Shown: in pieces, positions 57,201 through 60,626 of the stretch | How positions within the stretch are numbered: the first letter of the stretch is position 1 | How the letters are laid out: the number at the start of each line of letters is the position of its first letter | Assembly: GCA_935421135.1 (NCBI GenBank) | Contig: OW285188.1 | Location: 2,501,001 to 2,565,000 of the forward strand | Source: Bugulina stolonifera | Lineage: Eukaryota; Bryozoa; Gymnolaemata; Cheilostomatida; Bugulidae | DNA length: 64,000 nt | Reading direction: 5' to 3' | Notes under the pieces: generated by a model | Databases searched by the model: none | What the model saw: only the letters and a program-made list of their open reading frames with translations | Told to the model about the DNA's origin: nothing | Program-made: the position numbers and the translations under genes

Positions 57201-58020
57201 GAACACATGGCAGAACTGAGGTACTTTGCTGTAACAAGCAAAATTTTACCAAAGACACAGTGATTAACTAGATCCAAGTTTCTGTTTGAAACCTAGACTT
57301 GGAATAGCAGATTAGATGAGGATATTGGGTACTGCTGGCATTAATTCCCACCCTATTACCTATGCTGGAATTTCAGCTAAATTATCCACACTAATTTAAT
57401 TGGCTAGGCTTTGTTATGTAACAACTTCCATTTTGTTTCCACAGTTACAGAGTAAAGAAAGTTTGCATATGGCAGAATGAGAGATTGCAGTGTTTTCCAT
57501 TTGCAGAAAACAGACAAACTGATTATATTATATGAATTTTTGTGGTATATATGGAAAAATAATAACTTATATAACATAATTGCTACATGAAGAGGCATGA
57601 TTTCAGTAGTACTTTAATATACATTACATTTTAGCATGGAGCTTTCATATGAGGACTAACTAACAATAACCAACCTTTGGTTGCGCATGCTTCCACACAG
57701 GCCTGAGGAGTGTTGGCTTTCAATTGAGGCTGTAGGAAATAGGATATAGCTCTGTCGCCGGCGTCCTTGTAACAACCGACGTAGTTCAATTTGACTGAAG
57801 TTGCTAAACCTGTAAATGTACCACAGTTACATGTAACACCTGCTACTACCAGCTAACATCAGCTAACACCTTCTACAAACCATTCTAACAATTTTTGGTC
57901 TGCACAGTAAATTCTTGCTAGCAAGGATAAAATACCTTATCATTCAGATAGCTCTAATTAATACTCACCTGCAAATGACAAGGCAAGAAACACCAAATGA
58001 ATCCATTGAATGGACTCCAT
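1..58020 (-). CDS. Gene 1: giant secreted multi-WSC / ShKT / VWD-C8-TIL / EGF protein (3' end outside window)
   Basis: This is an intron-rich gene of 111 recognisable exons, read from 58020 downwards. I joined the exons by hand using domain content, GT-AG sites and phase. Every junction is phase-compatible and the total is 15,870 nt, exactly 5,290 codons. Approximate residue layout: signal peptide 1-22; WSC 1-46 at 23-4392; WSC 47 at 4393-4491; WSC 48 at 4492-4587; ShKT 4588-4627 and 4628-4670; VWD 4671-4843; C8 4844-4963; TIL 4964-5040; EGF 5041-5094; five cbEGF domains 5095-5290, the last cut by the window edge. No transmembrane segment is seen in this part. WSC domains are known or presumed carbohydrate binders, and VWD-C8-TIL modules build disulfide-linked extracellular polymers. 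I infer a secreted matrix, mucus or adhesion protein. I recognise no named orthologue. The exon model is unproven by transcripts, but the phase closure makes it strong. Confidence 0.85.
207..392. other. Intron between cbEGF 3 and cbEGF 4
   Basis: A 186-bp intron with donor gttagtta and acceptor ctctag. Nothing else was recognised. Confidence 0.8.
393..527 (-). CDS. Gene 1: calcium-binding EGF domain 3
   Basis: A 135-nt phase 1-1 exon encodes [12 protein letters not shown], then [12 protein letters not shown] and KKCY. The calcium-site DIDEC and the hydroxylation consensus are both present. Confidence 0.86.
706..843 (-). CDS. Gene 1: calcium-binding EGF domain 2
   Basis: A 138-nt phase 1-1 exon encodes [27 protein letters not shown] (hydroxylation consensus) and a final DKC. 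Acceptor attacag, donor gtgtgtac. Confidence 0.86.
941..1806. mobile_element. Non-autonomous inverted-repeat DNA transposon in a gene 1 intron
   Basis: The ends are inverted copies of about 32 bp. The left end begins CAAGGAGTAAGAGAGAAGG; the right end, read inverted, begins the same but with two extra bases in the GA run. Beyond the ends a second matching patch, gtgttcgatg, occurs in both arms. The element is flanked by the direct repeat atgtatg (934-940 and 1807-1813). CA...TG ends with a 7-8 bp target duplication would fit hAT- or P-like elements, but no transposase is present, so the family is a guess. It lies in the intron between cbEGF 1 and cbEGF 2. Confidence 0.7.
1917..2024 (-). CDS. 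Gene 1: calcium-binding EGF domain 1
   Basis: A 108-nt phase 1-1 exon begins [17 protein letters not shown] fits the Asp/Asn beta-hydroxylation consensus C-x-[DN]-x4-[FY]-x-C-x-C. The sixth cysteine is contributed by the next exon (GKCED), so the domain boundary crosses the intron that carries the 941-1806 transposon. Confidence 0.86.
2025..2969. other. Intron between EGF and cbEGF 1 (945 bp)
   Basis: AT-rich, with no coding or mobile element recognised. The open frames at 2641-3060 (minus) and 2837-3109 (plus) are extensions or shadows of the EGF exon. Confidence 0.7.
2970..3132 (-). CDS. Gene 1: EGF-like domain
   Basis: The exon starts in phase 0 (acceptor caatag) and ends in phase 1. It encodes [16 protein letters not shown] followed by [20 protein letters not shown] and EGC. 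The C-x5-C-x4-C-x-C spacing fits an EGF-like fold without the DxxEC calcium motif. It links the TIL module to the cbEGF chain. Confidence 0.75.
3461..3690 (-). CDS. Gene 1: TIL (trypsin-inhibitor-like) cysteine-rich domain
   Basis: A 230-nt exon (phase 1 in, phase 0 out, donor gtgagtgc) encodes [40 protein letters not shown] and [10 protein letters not shown]. The cysteine order matches the TIL domain that completes VWD-C8-TIL modules. No inhibitory loop is evident, so a structural role is likely. Confidence 0.85.
3691..5405. other. Intron between C8 and TIL (1,715 bp)
   Basis: Contains a GC-richer patch at about 4090-4330 with the direct repeat tagccttaggc (near 4126 and 4247), and a 22-bp direct repeat with catacatgtatatcatagtg (near 4900-4940). 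Short open frames on both strands have no recognisable domain. I see no gene here. Confidence 0.65.
5406..5949 (-). CDS. Gene 1: C8 domain (two exons)
   Basis: Exons are 5764-5949 and 5406-5580, joined in phase 0. After a [13 protein letters not shown] stretch typical of the VWD-C8 linker come [38 protein letters not shown] and [12 protein letters not shown], ending SSDTLC. This is the C8 pattern that always follows VWD in mucins, VWF and zonadhesin. The chosen donor (gtgagtaa at 5405) gives phase 1 and joins the TIL exon as LC-PEKCG. An earlier gtacag site would break the frame. Confidence 0.86.
6169..8589 (-). CDS. Gene 1: VWD domain (three exons)
   Basis: Exons are 8360-8589, 7381-7485 and 6169-6351; the second and third are phase 0 on both sides. 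The first gives [14 protein letters not shown] and [14 protein letters not shown], the calcium-site GDPH and opening of a von Willebrand factor type D domain. The second gives [17 protein letters not shown]. The third gives [24 protein letters not shown] is the CxxC motif that, in the amino-terminal D domains of VWF, takes part in interchain disulfide formation. I infer possible disulfide-linked multimerisation. The second intron holds the 17-bp minisatellite. Confidence 0.9.
6533..7323. repeat. 17-bp minisatellite in a VWD intron
   Basis: About 46 tandem copies of a 17-bp unit come in two main versions, gtaggtgagtacacaca and gtaactgagtacacaca, interspersed along the array, with two gtacgcaca variants near 6985-7005 and one gtgtac variant near 7168. 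Because 17 is not a multiple of three, all three minus-strand frames are open, but this is repeat coding, not a gene. It lies between the second and third VWD exons. Confidence 0.93.
7486..8359. other. First VWD intron (874 bp)
   Basis: AT-rich intron. No repeat, coding or regulatory structure recognised. Confidence 0.7.
8788..8916 (-). CDS. Gene 1: ShKT domain 2
   Basis: A single 129-nt phase 1-1 exon encodes [17 protein letters not shown] followed by DCADTCDAC, the six-cysteine ShKT spacing. Acceptor is atttcag and donor gtgggtat. Unlike ShKT 1, the domain is not interrupted by an intron. Confidence 0.82.
8917..9459. other. Intron between ShKT 1 and ShKT 2 (543 bp)
   Basis: No coding sequence recognised; it has only short tacatgta-type words and a small direct repeat near 9357-9395. 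Confidence 0.65.
9460..9925 (-). CDS. Gene 1: ShKT domain 1 (two exons)
   Basis: Exons 9859-9925 and 9460-9512 are joined in phase 2 through a GC/T alanine codon. Read together they give six cysteines in ShKT order: [12 protein letters not shown], then [10 protein letters not shown]. ShKT is a short disulfide-rich fold named after a sea-anemone peptide, but it is common as a structural module in secreted proteases and matrix proteins. Here it sits between WSC and VWD modules and is read as structural. The intron between the two exons carries a degenerate minisatellite. Confidence 0.8.
9545..9795. repeat. Degenerate minisatellite between the two ShKT 1 exons
   Basis: Imperfect copies of a unit of about 23 bp resembling cacagtgtaccacagtcctg occur. 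A longer module that contains aggtttatc appears twice (from about 9604 and about 9730), suggesting a secondary duplication of about 126 bp. The plus-strand reading frames across it are repeat artefacts. Confidence 0.75.
10049..10754 (-). CDS. Gene 1: WSC domain 48 (diverged)
   Basis: Exon A 10638-10754 encodes [17 protein letters not shown] and DTCISIC. Exon B 10049-10219 encodes [25 protein letters not shown] and [15 protein letters not shown]. It shows the same split position and phase 1 at both boundaries as the other WSC domains. It is the last WSC module before the ShKT pair and resembles WSC 47 more than the array copies, which suggests an old WSC pair preceding the amplification. Confidence 0.86.
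10220..11121. other. Introns around WSC 48 exon A
   Basis: Two introns (10220-10637 and 10755-11121) flank exon A of WSC 48. They contain no further exon: phases join correctly without one. Confidence 0.65.
11122..11558 (-). CDS. Gene 1: WSC domain 47 (diverged)
   Basis: Exon A 11427-11558 encodes [20 protein letters not shown] and the cysteine pair DKCVSHC. Exon B 11122-11286 encodes [22 protein letters not shown] and [15 protein letters not shown]. The two-exon, phase-1 layout and WSC cysteine spacing are those of the array, but the sequence is clearly different, so it was not part of the recent amplification. Acceptor tttccag and donor gtacaatt bound exon A; acceptor cactag and donor gtatgagt bound exon B. 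Confidence 0.87.
11559..13395. other. Intron separating the amplified array from WSC 47 (1,837 bp)
   Basis: This is the longest intron 3' of the array. Apart from the possible SINE head at 13050-13125 nothing was recognised. Open frames at 11817-12065 and 12801-13109 show no domain and break the splice-phase chain if included. Confidence 0.65.
13050..13125 (-). repeat. Possible tRNA-derived SINE head
   Basis: On the minus strand, tgtggttaggcagc (13095-13108) resembles a polymerase III A box and ggtttgtatcccgg (13058-13071) a B box. About 23 bp lie between them, with an anticodon-arm-like acttTCATTCTGaagt in the gap. Several tRNA positions are degenerate, so this is not a functional tRNA. A decayed SINE in the intron between WSC 46 and WSC 47 is the best reading, but only weakly supported. 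Confidence 0.35.
13396..14036 (-). CDS. Gene 1: WSC domain 46 (3' edge of the array)
   Basis: Exon A is 13917-14036 and exon B 13396-13560, separated by 356 bp. It is recognisably the same domain as the array copies but more diverged: [10 protein letters not shown] in exon [15 protein letters not shown] and KMACSG in exon B; and a final codon starting with A rather than G at the donor (gtaagat). Divergence at this end agrees with edge copies escaping homogenisation. All eight cysteines are kept. Confidence 0.87.
14219..22244 (-). CDS. Gene 1: WSC domains 37-45 (lower copy of the 8.2-kb duplication)
   Basis: Exon A / exon B pairs: WSC37 22125-22244 / 21426-21590; WSC38 21124-21243 / 20584-20748; WSC39 20282-20401 / 19742-19906; WSC40 19440-19559 / 18743-18907; WSC41 18441-18560 / 17901-18065; WSC42 17599-17718 / 16902-17066; WSC43 16600-16719 / 16060-16224; WSC44 15758-15877 / 15060-15224; WSC45 14758-14877 / 14219-14383. 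WSC45 exon B falls below the duplication breakpoint (about 14.53 kb) and differs from its positional partner. In WSC40 and WSC42 exon B begins with Gly instead of Asp (GYAYAG), as it does in their upper-copy partners. Confidence 0.87.
14530..30947 (-). repeat. Tandem 8,209-bp duplication (nine WSC domains per copy)
   Basis: The lower copy, about 14530-22738, and the upper copy, about 22739-30947, match base for base over long stretches in both exons and introns. Equivalent features are always 8,209 bp apart (for example exon A at 14758 and 22967, exon B at 16902 and 25111). Scattered single-base differences exist: 15072 against 23281/23282; a C/T in the intron near 17265 and 25474; and the donor of the exon B at 17901 against 26110. 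A third, partial copy runs from 30948 to about 31795. Breakpoints are approximate. Confidence 0.85.
22427..30453 (-). CDS. Gene 1: WSC domains 28-36 (upper copy of the 8.2-kb duplication)
   Basis: Exon A / exon B pairs: WSC28 30334-30453 / 29635-29799; WSC29 29333-29452 / 28793-28957; WSC30 28491-28610 / 27951-28115; WSC31 27649-27768 / 26952-27116; WSC32 26650-26769 / 26110-26274; WSC33 25808-25927 / 25111-25275; WSC34 24809-24928 / 24269-24433; WSC35 23967-24086 / 23269-23433; WSC36 22967-23086 / 22427-22591. The order is one triplet then three doublets. Each exon has a counterpart 8,209 bp lower. The few differences include NSVFATG in WSC35 (NSVYATG in its partner) and single-base changes in introns. 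WSC36 exon B reads SYGKHG instead of SYSKHG. Confidence 0.87.
30636..32295 (-). CDS. Gene 1: WSC domains 26-27 (doublet spanning a register switch)
   Basis: WSC26 is 32176-32295 / 31478-31642 with the long intron. WSC27 is 31176-31295 / 30636-30800 with the short intron. WSC26 exon B has NSVFATG (Tyr to Phe), shared only with WSC35. The WSC26 internal intron changes its closest match near 31795: below that point it matches sequence 8,209 bp lower, above it matches sequence 4,527 bp lower. The coding exons lie on either side of the switch and remain intact. Confidence 0.87.
32478..40350 (-). CDS. Gene 1: WSC domains 17-25 (three long-short-short triplets)
   Basis: Exon A / exon B pairs: WSC17 40231-40350 / 39532-39696; WSC18 39230-39349 / 38690-38854; WSC19 38388-38507 / 37848-38012; WSC20 37546-37665 / 36847-37011; WSC21 36545-36664 / 36005-36169; WSC22 35703-35822 / 35163-35327; WSC23 34861-34980 / 34162-34326; WSC24 33860-33979 / 33320-33484; WSC25 33018-33137 / 32478-32642. 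WSC17 has QYSKQ preceded by Ala-Gly-Ala instead of Ala-Gly-Val. WSC25 has KNCGGS in place of KKCGGS. WSC19, 22 and 25 carry the DARVRA variant. No frameshift or stop is present. Confidence 0.88.
40533..42193 (-). CDS. Gene 1: WSC domains 15-16 (long-short doublet)
   Basis: WSC15 is 42074-42193 / 41375-41539 with the long internal intron. WSC16 is 41073-41192 / 40533-40697 with the short one. This doublet interrupts the run of 2,685-bp triplets: equivalent exons on either side are 1,843 bp apart. The third domain of the triplet appears to have been lost by unequal exchange, and the reading frame is preserved. Confidence 0.87.
42376..50248 (-). CDS. Gene 1: WSC domains 6-14 (three long-short-short triplets)
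   Basis: Exon A / exon B pairs: WSC6 50129-50248 / 49430-49594; WSC7 49128-49247 / 48588-48752; WSC8 48286-48405 / 47746-47910; WSC9 47444-47563 / 46745-46909; WSC10 46443-46562 / 45903-46067; WSC11 45601-45720 / 45061-45225; WSC12 44759-44878 / 44060-44224; WSC13 43758-43877 / 43218-43382; WSC14 42916-43035 / 42376-42540. Spacing between equivalent positions is 2,685 bp. WSC8, 11 and 14 share the KDARVRAIS variant (Asp to Val), so that substitution marks one position of the triplet. All copies are open and keep the eight cysteines. Confidence 0.88.
50431..53774 (-). CDS. Gene 1: WSC domains 2-5
   Basis: Exon A / exon B pairs: WSC2 53655-53774 / 53115-53279; WSC3 52813-52932 / 52273-52437; WSC4 51971-52090 / 51272-51436; WSC5 50970-51089 / 50431-50595. 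WSC4 has the long internal intron, the others the short one. All cysteines and both phase-1 boundaries are intact. WSC2 and WSC3 are the most individual of these copies, with scattered substitutions in exons and introns (for example 52273-52437 and its intron), as expected of edge copies less exposed to homogenisation. Confidence 0.87.
53957..57809 (-). CDS. Gene 1: WSC domain 1 (two exons around a 3.6-kb intron)
   Basis: Exon A is 57675-57794 or 57675-57809; exon B is 53957-54121. Exon A has [19 protein letters not shown] (one Arg-to-Gly change from the other copies) and the QACVEAC cysteine pair. Exon B has [19 protein letters not shown] and [15 protein letters not shown]. Together they give the eight-cysteine WSC pattern. 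Two in-frame acceptors lie 15 nt apart (tttacag at 57809/57810 and cttcag at 57794/57795), adding or omitting five residues (G-L-A-T-S). Both joins are phase 1. The internal intron is about 3 kb longer than in every other copy, because of the block at 54609-57631. WSC domains occur in yeast wall-stress sensors, Kremen and polycystin-1 and are linked to glycan binding. Confidence 0.85.
54991..56574. mobile_element. Outer inverted-repeat element (about 271-bp MITE, interrupted)
   Basis: Perfect 17-bp terminal inverted repeats aggtgtcttcgcgacct lie at 54991-55007 and, inverted, at 56558-56574. They are flanked by the direct repeat tat (54988-54990, 56575-56577). Removing the inner element leaves about 271 bp with no coding capacity, a typical MITE. 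A 3-bp target duplication is compatible with Harbinger-like or CACTA-like transposition, but the family is not identified. Confidence 0.7.
55123..56427. mobile_element. Inner inverted-repeat transposon nested in the MITE
   Basis: Terminal inverted repeats catacttgccaagt occur at 55123-55136 and, inverted, at 56414-56427, with weaker similarity further in. A perfect 8-bp target duplication, ctcatcgg, flanks the element (55115-55122 and 56428-56435). The 1,305-bp interior has no transposase reading frame. It contains ATT microsatellites, a long hairpin (55951-56004) and GC-rich palindromes near 56290-56375. An 8-bp duplication suggests hAT or P relatives. Insertion into the outer element is shown because the duplicated 8-mer belongs to the outer element. 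Confidence 0.75.
57969..58020 (-). CDS. Gene 1 exon 1: signal peptide
   Basis: The ATG at 58018-58020 opens 17 codons plus one base, ending at the consensus donor gtgagtat. The peptide is [17 protein letters not shown], with a hydrophobic core ([11 protein letters not shown]) typical of a secretory signal. Joined in phase 1 to the first WSC exon it continues as G-LATS or directly V, depending on the acceptor used, which places a likely cleavage site just before the first WSC domain. This ATG was chosen because it is close downstream of the TATA box and splices in frame. Confidence 0.75.
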
Positions 58021-58067
58021 CTTTCTGCCTACCTAAGCAAGAGTGACCAAATGATGCTGGGAGATAC

Positions 58068-58076
58068 CTTTATATA
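58068..58076 (-). promoter_or_regulatory. TATA box of gene 1
   Basis: On the minus strand the sequence tatataaag lies 48-56 nt upstream of the ATG at 58020. A start site about 30 nt downstream would leave a 5' UTR of roughly 20 nt. The start site is inferred; only the TATA motif and its spacing are visible. Confidence 0.55.
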
Positions 58077-59388
58077 GCAGCAGCATCACCATTTGCTGTC
58101 TCTACCACATGGTAATATACTGACAAGAGCAGCAATTGGTGGCAGCAGCTTGTGTTAACACTTAAATTAGCTTTTTTGATGCCACAATAAATCAATCCAA
58201 TGAAAATGCTAATTCCCCAACATATGACTTATTAACATCGAAATGGCTTCACAGTTAATACTCAGTTAAACTGAAAATTAAAATGCTGTAATACCTCTCT
58301 GTTACTCTCTGTTACTCTGTGCTACTGCAATACAAGTCTTGCACAAATATCAAGTATGAAAAAGTACATGTATGTACAGTAAAACAATCTAACATTGGCC
58401 AACAGCTTTGGAATTAAACTGACTTGTGACATGTACTTAGATTCAGCTGGCCTATTGCTGCCAGTCTATGTCAGCCAATTGAGACATGATGCCACTGTTG
58501 TCAAGAGCTAAAAGCACATGTAGATAGATGCAAGAGCTTACTGTCAGCAGCTAAAACTTTTGTTACCAACGAAAGTGTATTTCTGTTTGTACATGGTATT
58601 TCTCTGTTCATACAGGGTATTTTTCCCTTTTATTTTCCGACATGATTCAACTGTAATTTTGCATGAGCAATGAAAGGACCTGCCCTATGCATATACAGTT
58701 CATCAGCTCTTTGTCTATATTTCAATAGAGCTCTTTGCTGAAGCAGTGCCCATATCAAAGTCTAGTGGTACACGTCATAATGATTAAGGTGGCTACACTG
58801 CTGGCTACGCTGGTCACACATTAAAGCAACATGTGAATGTGGATCCAGACAATTATTTAACGCCAACCTCCACTTGCAGAACGCTATACCCAGTGCCAAG
58901 CACCACAGCTAAGTCAGTTATAGTATAAATATGTAGTTATACCACAGGCCTGATTACATTTACATCAAATTGAGAATAATAAAATTAATGCTTTTATGTT
59001 ATTACATAACACAATATTATGCTACAATGAAACACTGAAACTTTTACTGAAATCCATTTTAATATACTATCAATAAGTAACATTATACAAATACGACAAT
59101 AATAAATGCATTAATTATAGTTCCCATACTCAAGGGAGACAAGACCAATTCAGTCATCAATTAACTGAGGTTTGCATCCGAGGCTCTACAGCACCTAATC
59201 ATCACAAATAACTTCCCTGCAATAAAATACAACAAGTAGTACCATGCCTCATATTATAACCACTATCTACGAAGGATGACAAGACGCTGCTGAGGCAGCA
59301 CTTTACTATAATAAGAACTACATCACATGACTGGATACAATGGGGTGAGACGTGCTCTTACCCGCCCCTTAGCAAGTGATTATTATCA
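58077..59388. other. Intergenic interval between gene 2 stop and gene 1 promoter
   Basis: About 1.3 kb holds the gene 2 3' UTR and the gene 1 upstream region. A variant polyadenylation hexamer, attaaa on the minus strand near 59055, is the best visible candidate, with weak support. A small ctctgttact repeat lies at about 58295-58320. No other gene is seen. Confidence 0.55.
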
Positions 59389-60626
59389 TTAGAACTTCTT
59401 CACACACTGACAGGAAGTCGTCACATTAACCTACAAAAGATGCATTCCAATTCCAACCCACAAGGCAACAAGTACACCTATTAATACATGTACATGTATA
59501 TACATATCATCAGCCTTATTATACTTTTCCCCACCAATTCATTTGTTGCTGCTGTGCACAATAATGTCAAACCTAAGATTCTTGTATCAATAACATGAGG
59601 TTGCAACAGCTCAAACTGATCTGTTGAAATTTTAGTCAATTCTAAGATCTCAGAAGAAGTGCTGGAGACTATTTAGAAACTTGACACAAAAATAATTTCA
59701 ACAAATTAGAAATATTCCAAACCTTTTGCATATTGAAGACGAGAAGTGGACTAACCACAGTGTGTTATACATTGCGCTTACGGCAACTATATACGATAGA
59801 CTGCATTTACATGCTGGTAGGCTAGTTTAGTCAAAGAGTGCTTTAACATTGATAACAGCAAAGTCACAATAGGTCTTCCTGTATCTTATTAATACTACCA
59901 GTATTCAATTAATGATGAGCTGGAAATTCCTGAGCTACACTAATGAGATGTCAAAGGTGTATACACCATTCGAGTAGAGTATACAATGTATAATATATAT
60001 ATAATATAACTACAACAATGTAGACCAAATGTTATAAATTATTTGATACAAGAGGTAACTACAAATCTACATTGATGTCCACTGAATAACATTATGCATG
60101 TACATTATATAACGCTATACCAGATGTAGTGACTCTCCTGTATCTACATGTACATGTATGCTGCTGTGTGATCTATATCTATAAATAATTGAGATTTCCA
60201 TATAAGCAGTTTCAGATTAAAACACTGAGACTCCGTGTCACATAACGGAGAGAAACATATACATCTCTCAAAACTCTCACATGAATGGTTATATAACCAT
60301 GTGATAAAAAGTAATTAGAATGGGGGAGGGGGGGGACCGGGGGAGGGGGGGGGCCAAGAGTGGGCCTTATTACCACAGTTACACATAACTCTTACGATTT
60401 AAACTAGCTTGTTGGACACTAACCTGTTTAGCTGTGATAATATCACCACACAAGGTAGGTACGTCTATTGTCATATACTCTGATGGTACACAGCAATATC
60501 CTGTCACATGACCACAGGTACCACCACACTTCGTTAGTGGCACATGGTATTTACTCTGGCAGGTGTCAACAGTTACTCTCTCAAACATGGGTAAAGGGCG
60601 ACACTTGGAACTATCCCTGGACTCCT
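59389..60626 (-). CDS. Gene 2: C-terminal cystine knot (CTCK) and stop
   Basis: Exons are 60424-60626 and 59389-59430, joined in phase 0. The first gives KCRPLPMFERVTVDTC, KCGGTCGHVTGYCC and VPTLCGDIITAKQ. The second gives VNVTTSCQCVKKF and TAA. The CGGTCG and the paired CC, followed by a final SCQC, are the CTCK pattern. The small last exon was found because the domain required a terminal C-x-C; acceptor ttttgtag fits. Without splicing, translation would instead run 14 residues into the intron and lose the last knot cysteines. Confidence 0.85.

Larger units (their letters stand above)
54609..57631. other. Unique 3-kb block in the WSC1 internal intron
   Basis: The intron follows the array consensus up to about 54608 and resumes at about 57632 just before exon A of WSC1. 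Between them is about 3 kb found in no other unit. A 6-bp acattt occurs at both junctions (54603-54608 and 57626-57631), a possible but weak target duplication. Apart from the nested transposons the block is AT-rich with no credible coding sequence. It is either an insertion or an ancestral intron part lost from amplified copies. Confidence 0.6.
13396..57809 (-). repeat. Higher-order tandem array of 46 WSC gene segments
   Basis: Forty-six genomic units each hold exon A (120 nt), an internal intron, exon B (165 nt) and a spacer intron of about 182 bp. Long units (1,000 bp) have a 533-bp internal intron, short units (about 842 bp) a 374-bp one. The two introns are diverged relatives, the long form having about 158 bp extra. 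Read 5' to 3' in the gene, every group starts with one long unit. The group sizes are 3-2-3-3-3-2-3-3-3-2-3-2-2-2-3-2-2-2, plus one final diverged short unit. Triplets are 2,685 bp and doublets 1,842 bp. Confidence 0.93.

Noticed and set aside
59205..59225. Alternative last exon of gene 2 using acceptor attgcag near 59221
   Set aside because: It would give only a few residues before a stop and no terminal C-x-C; the exon at 59389-59430 completes the cystine knot.
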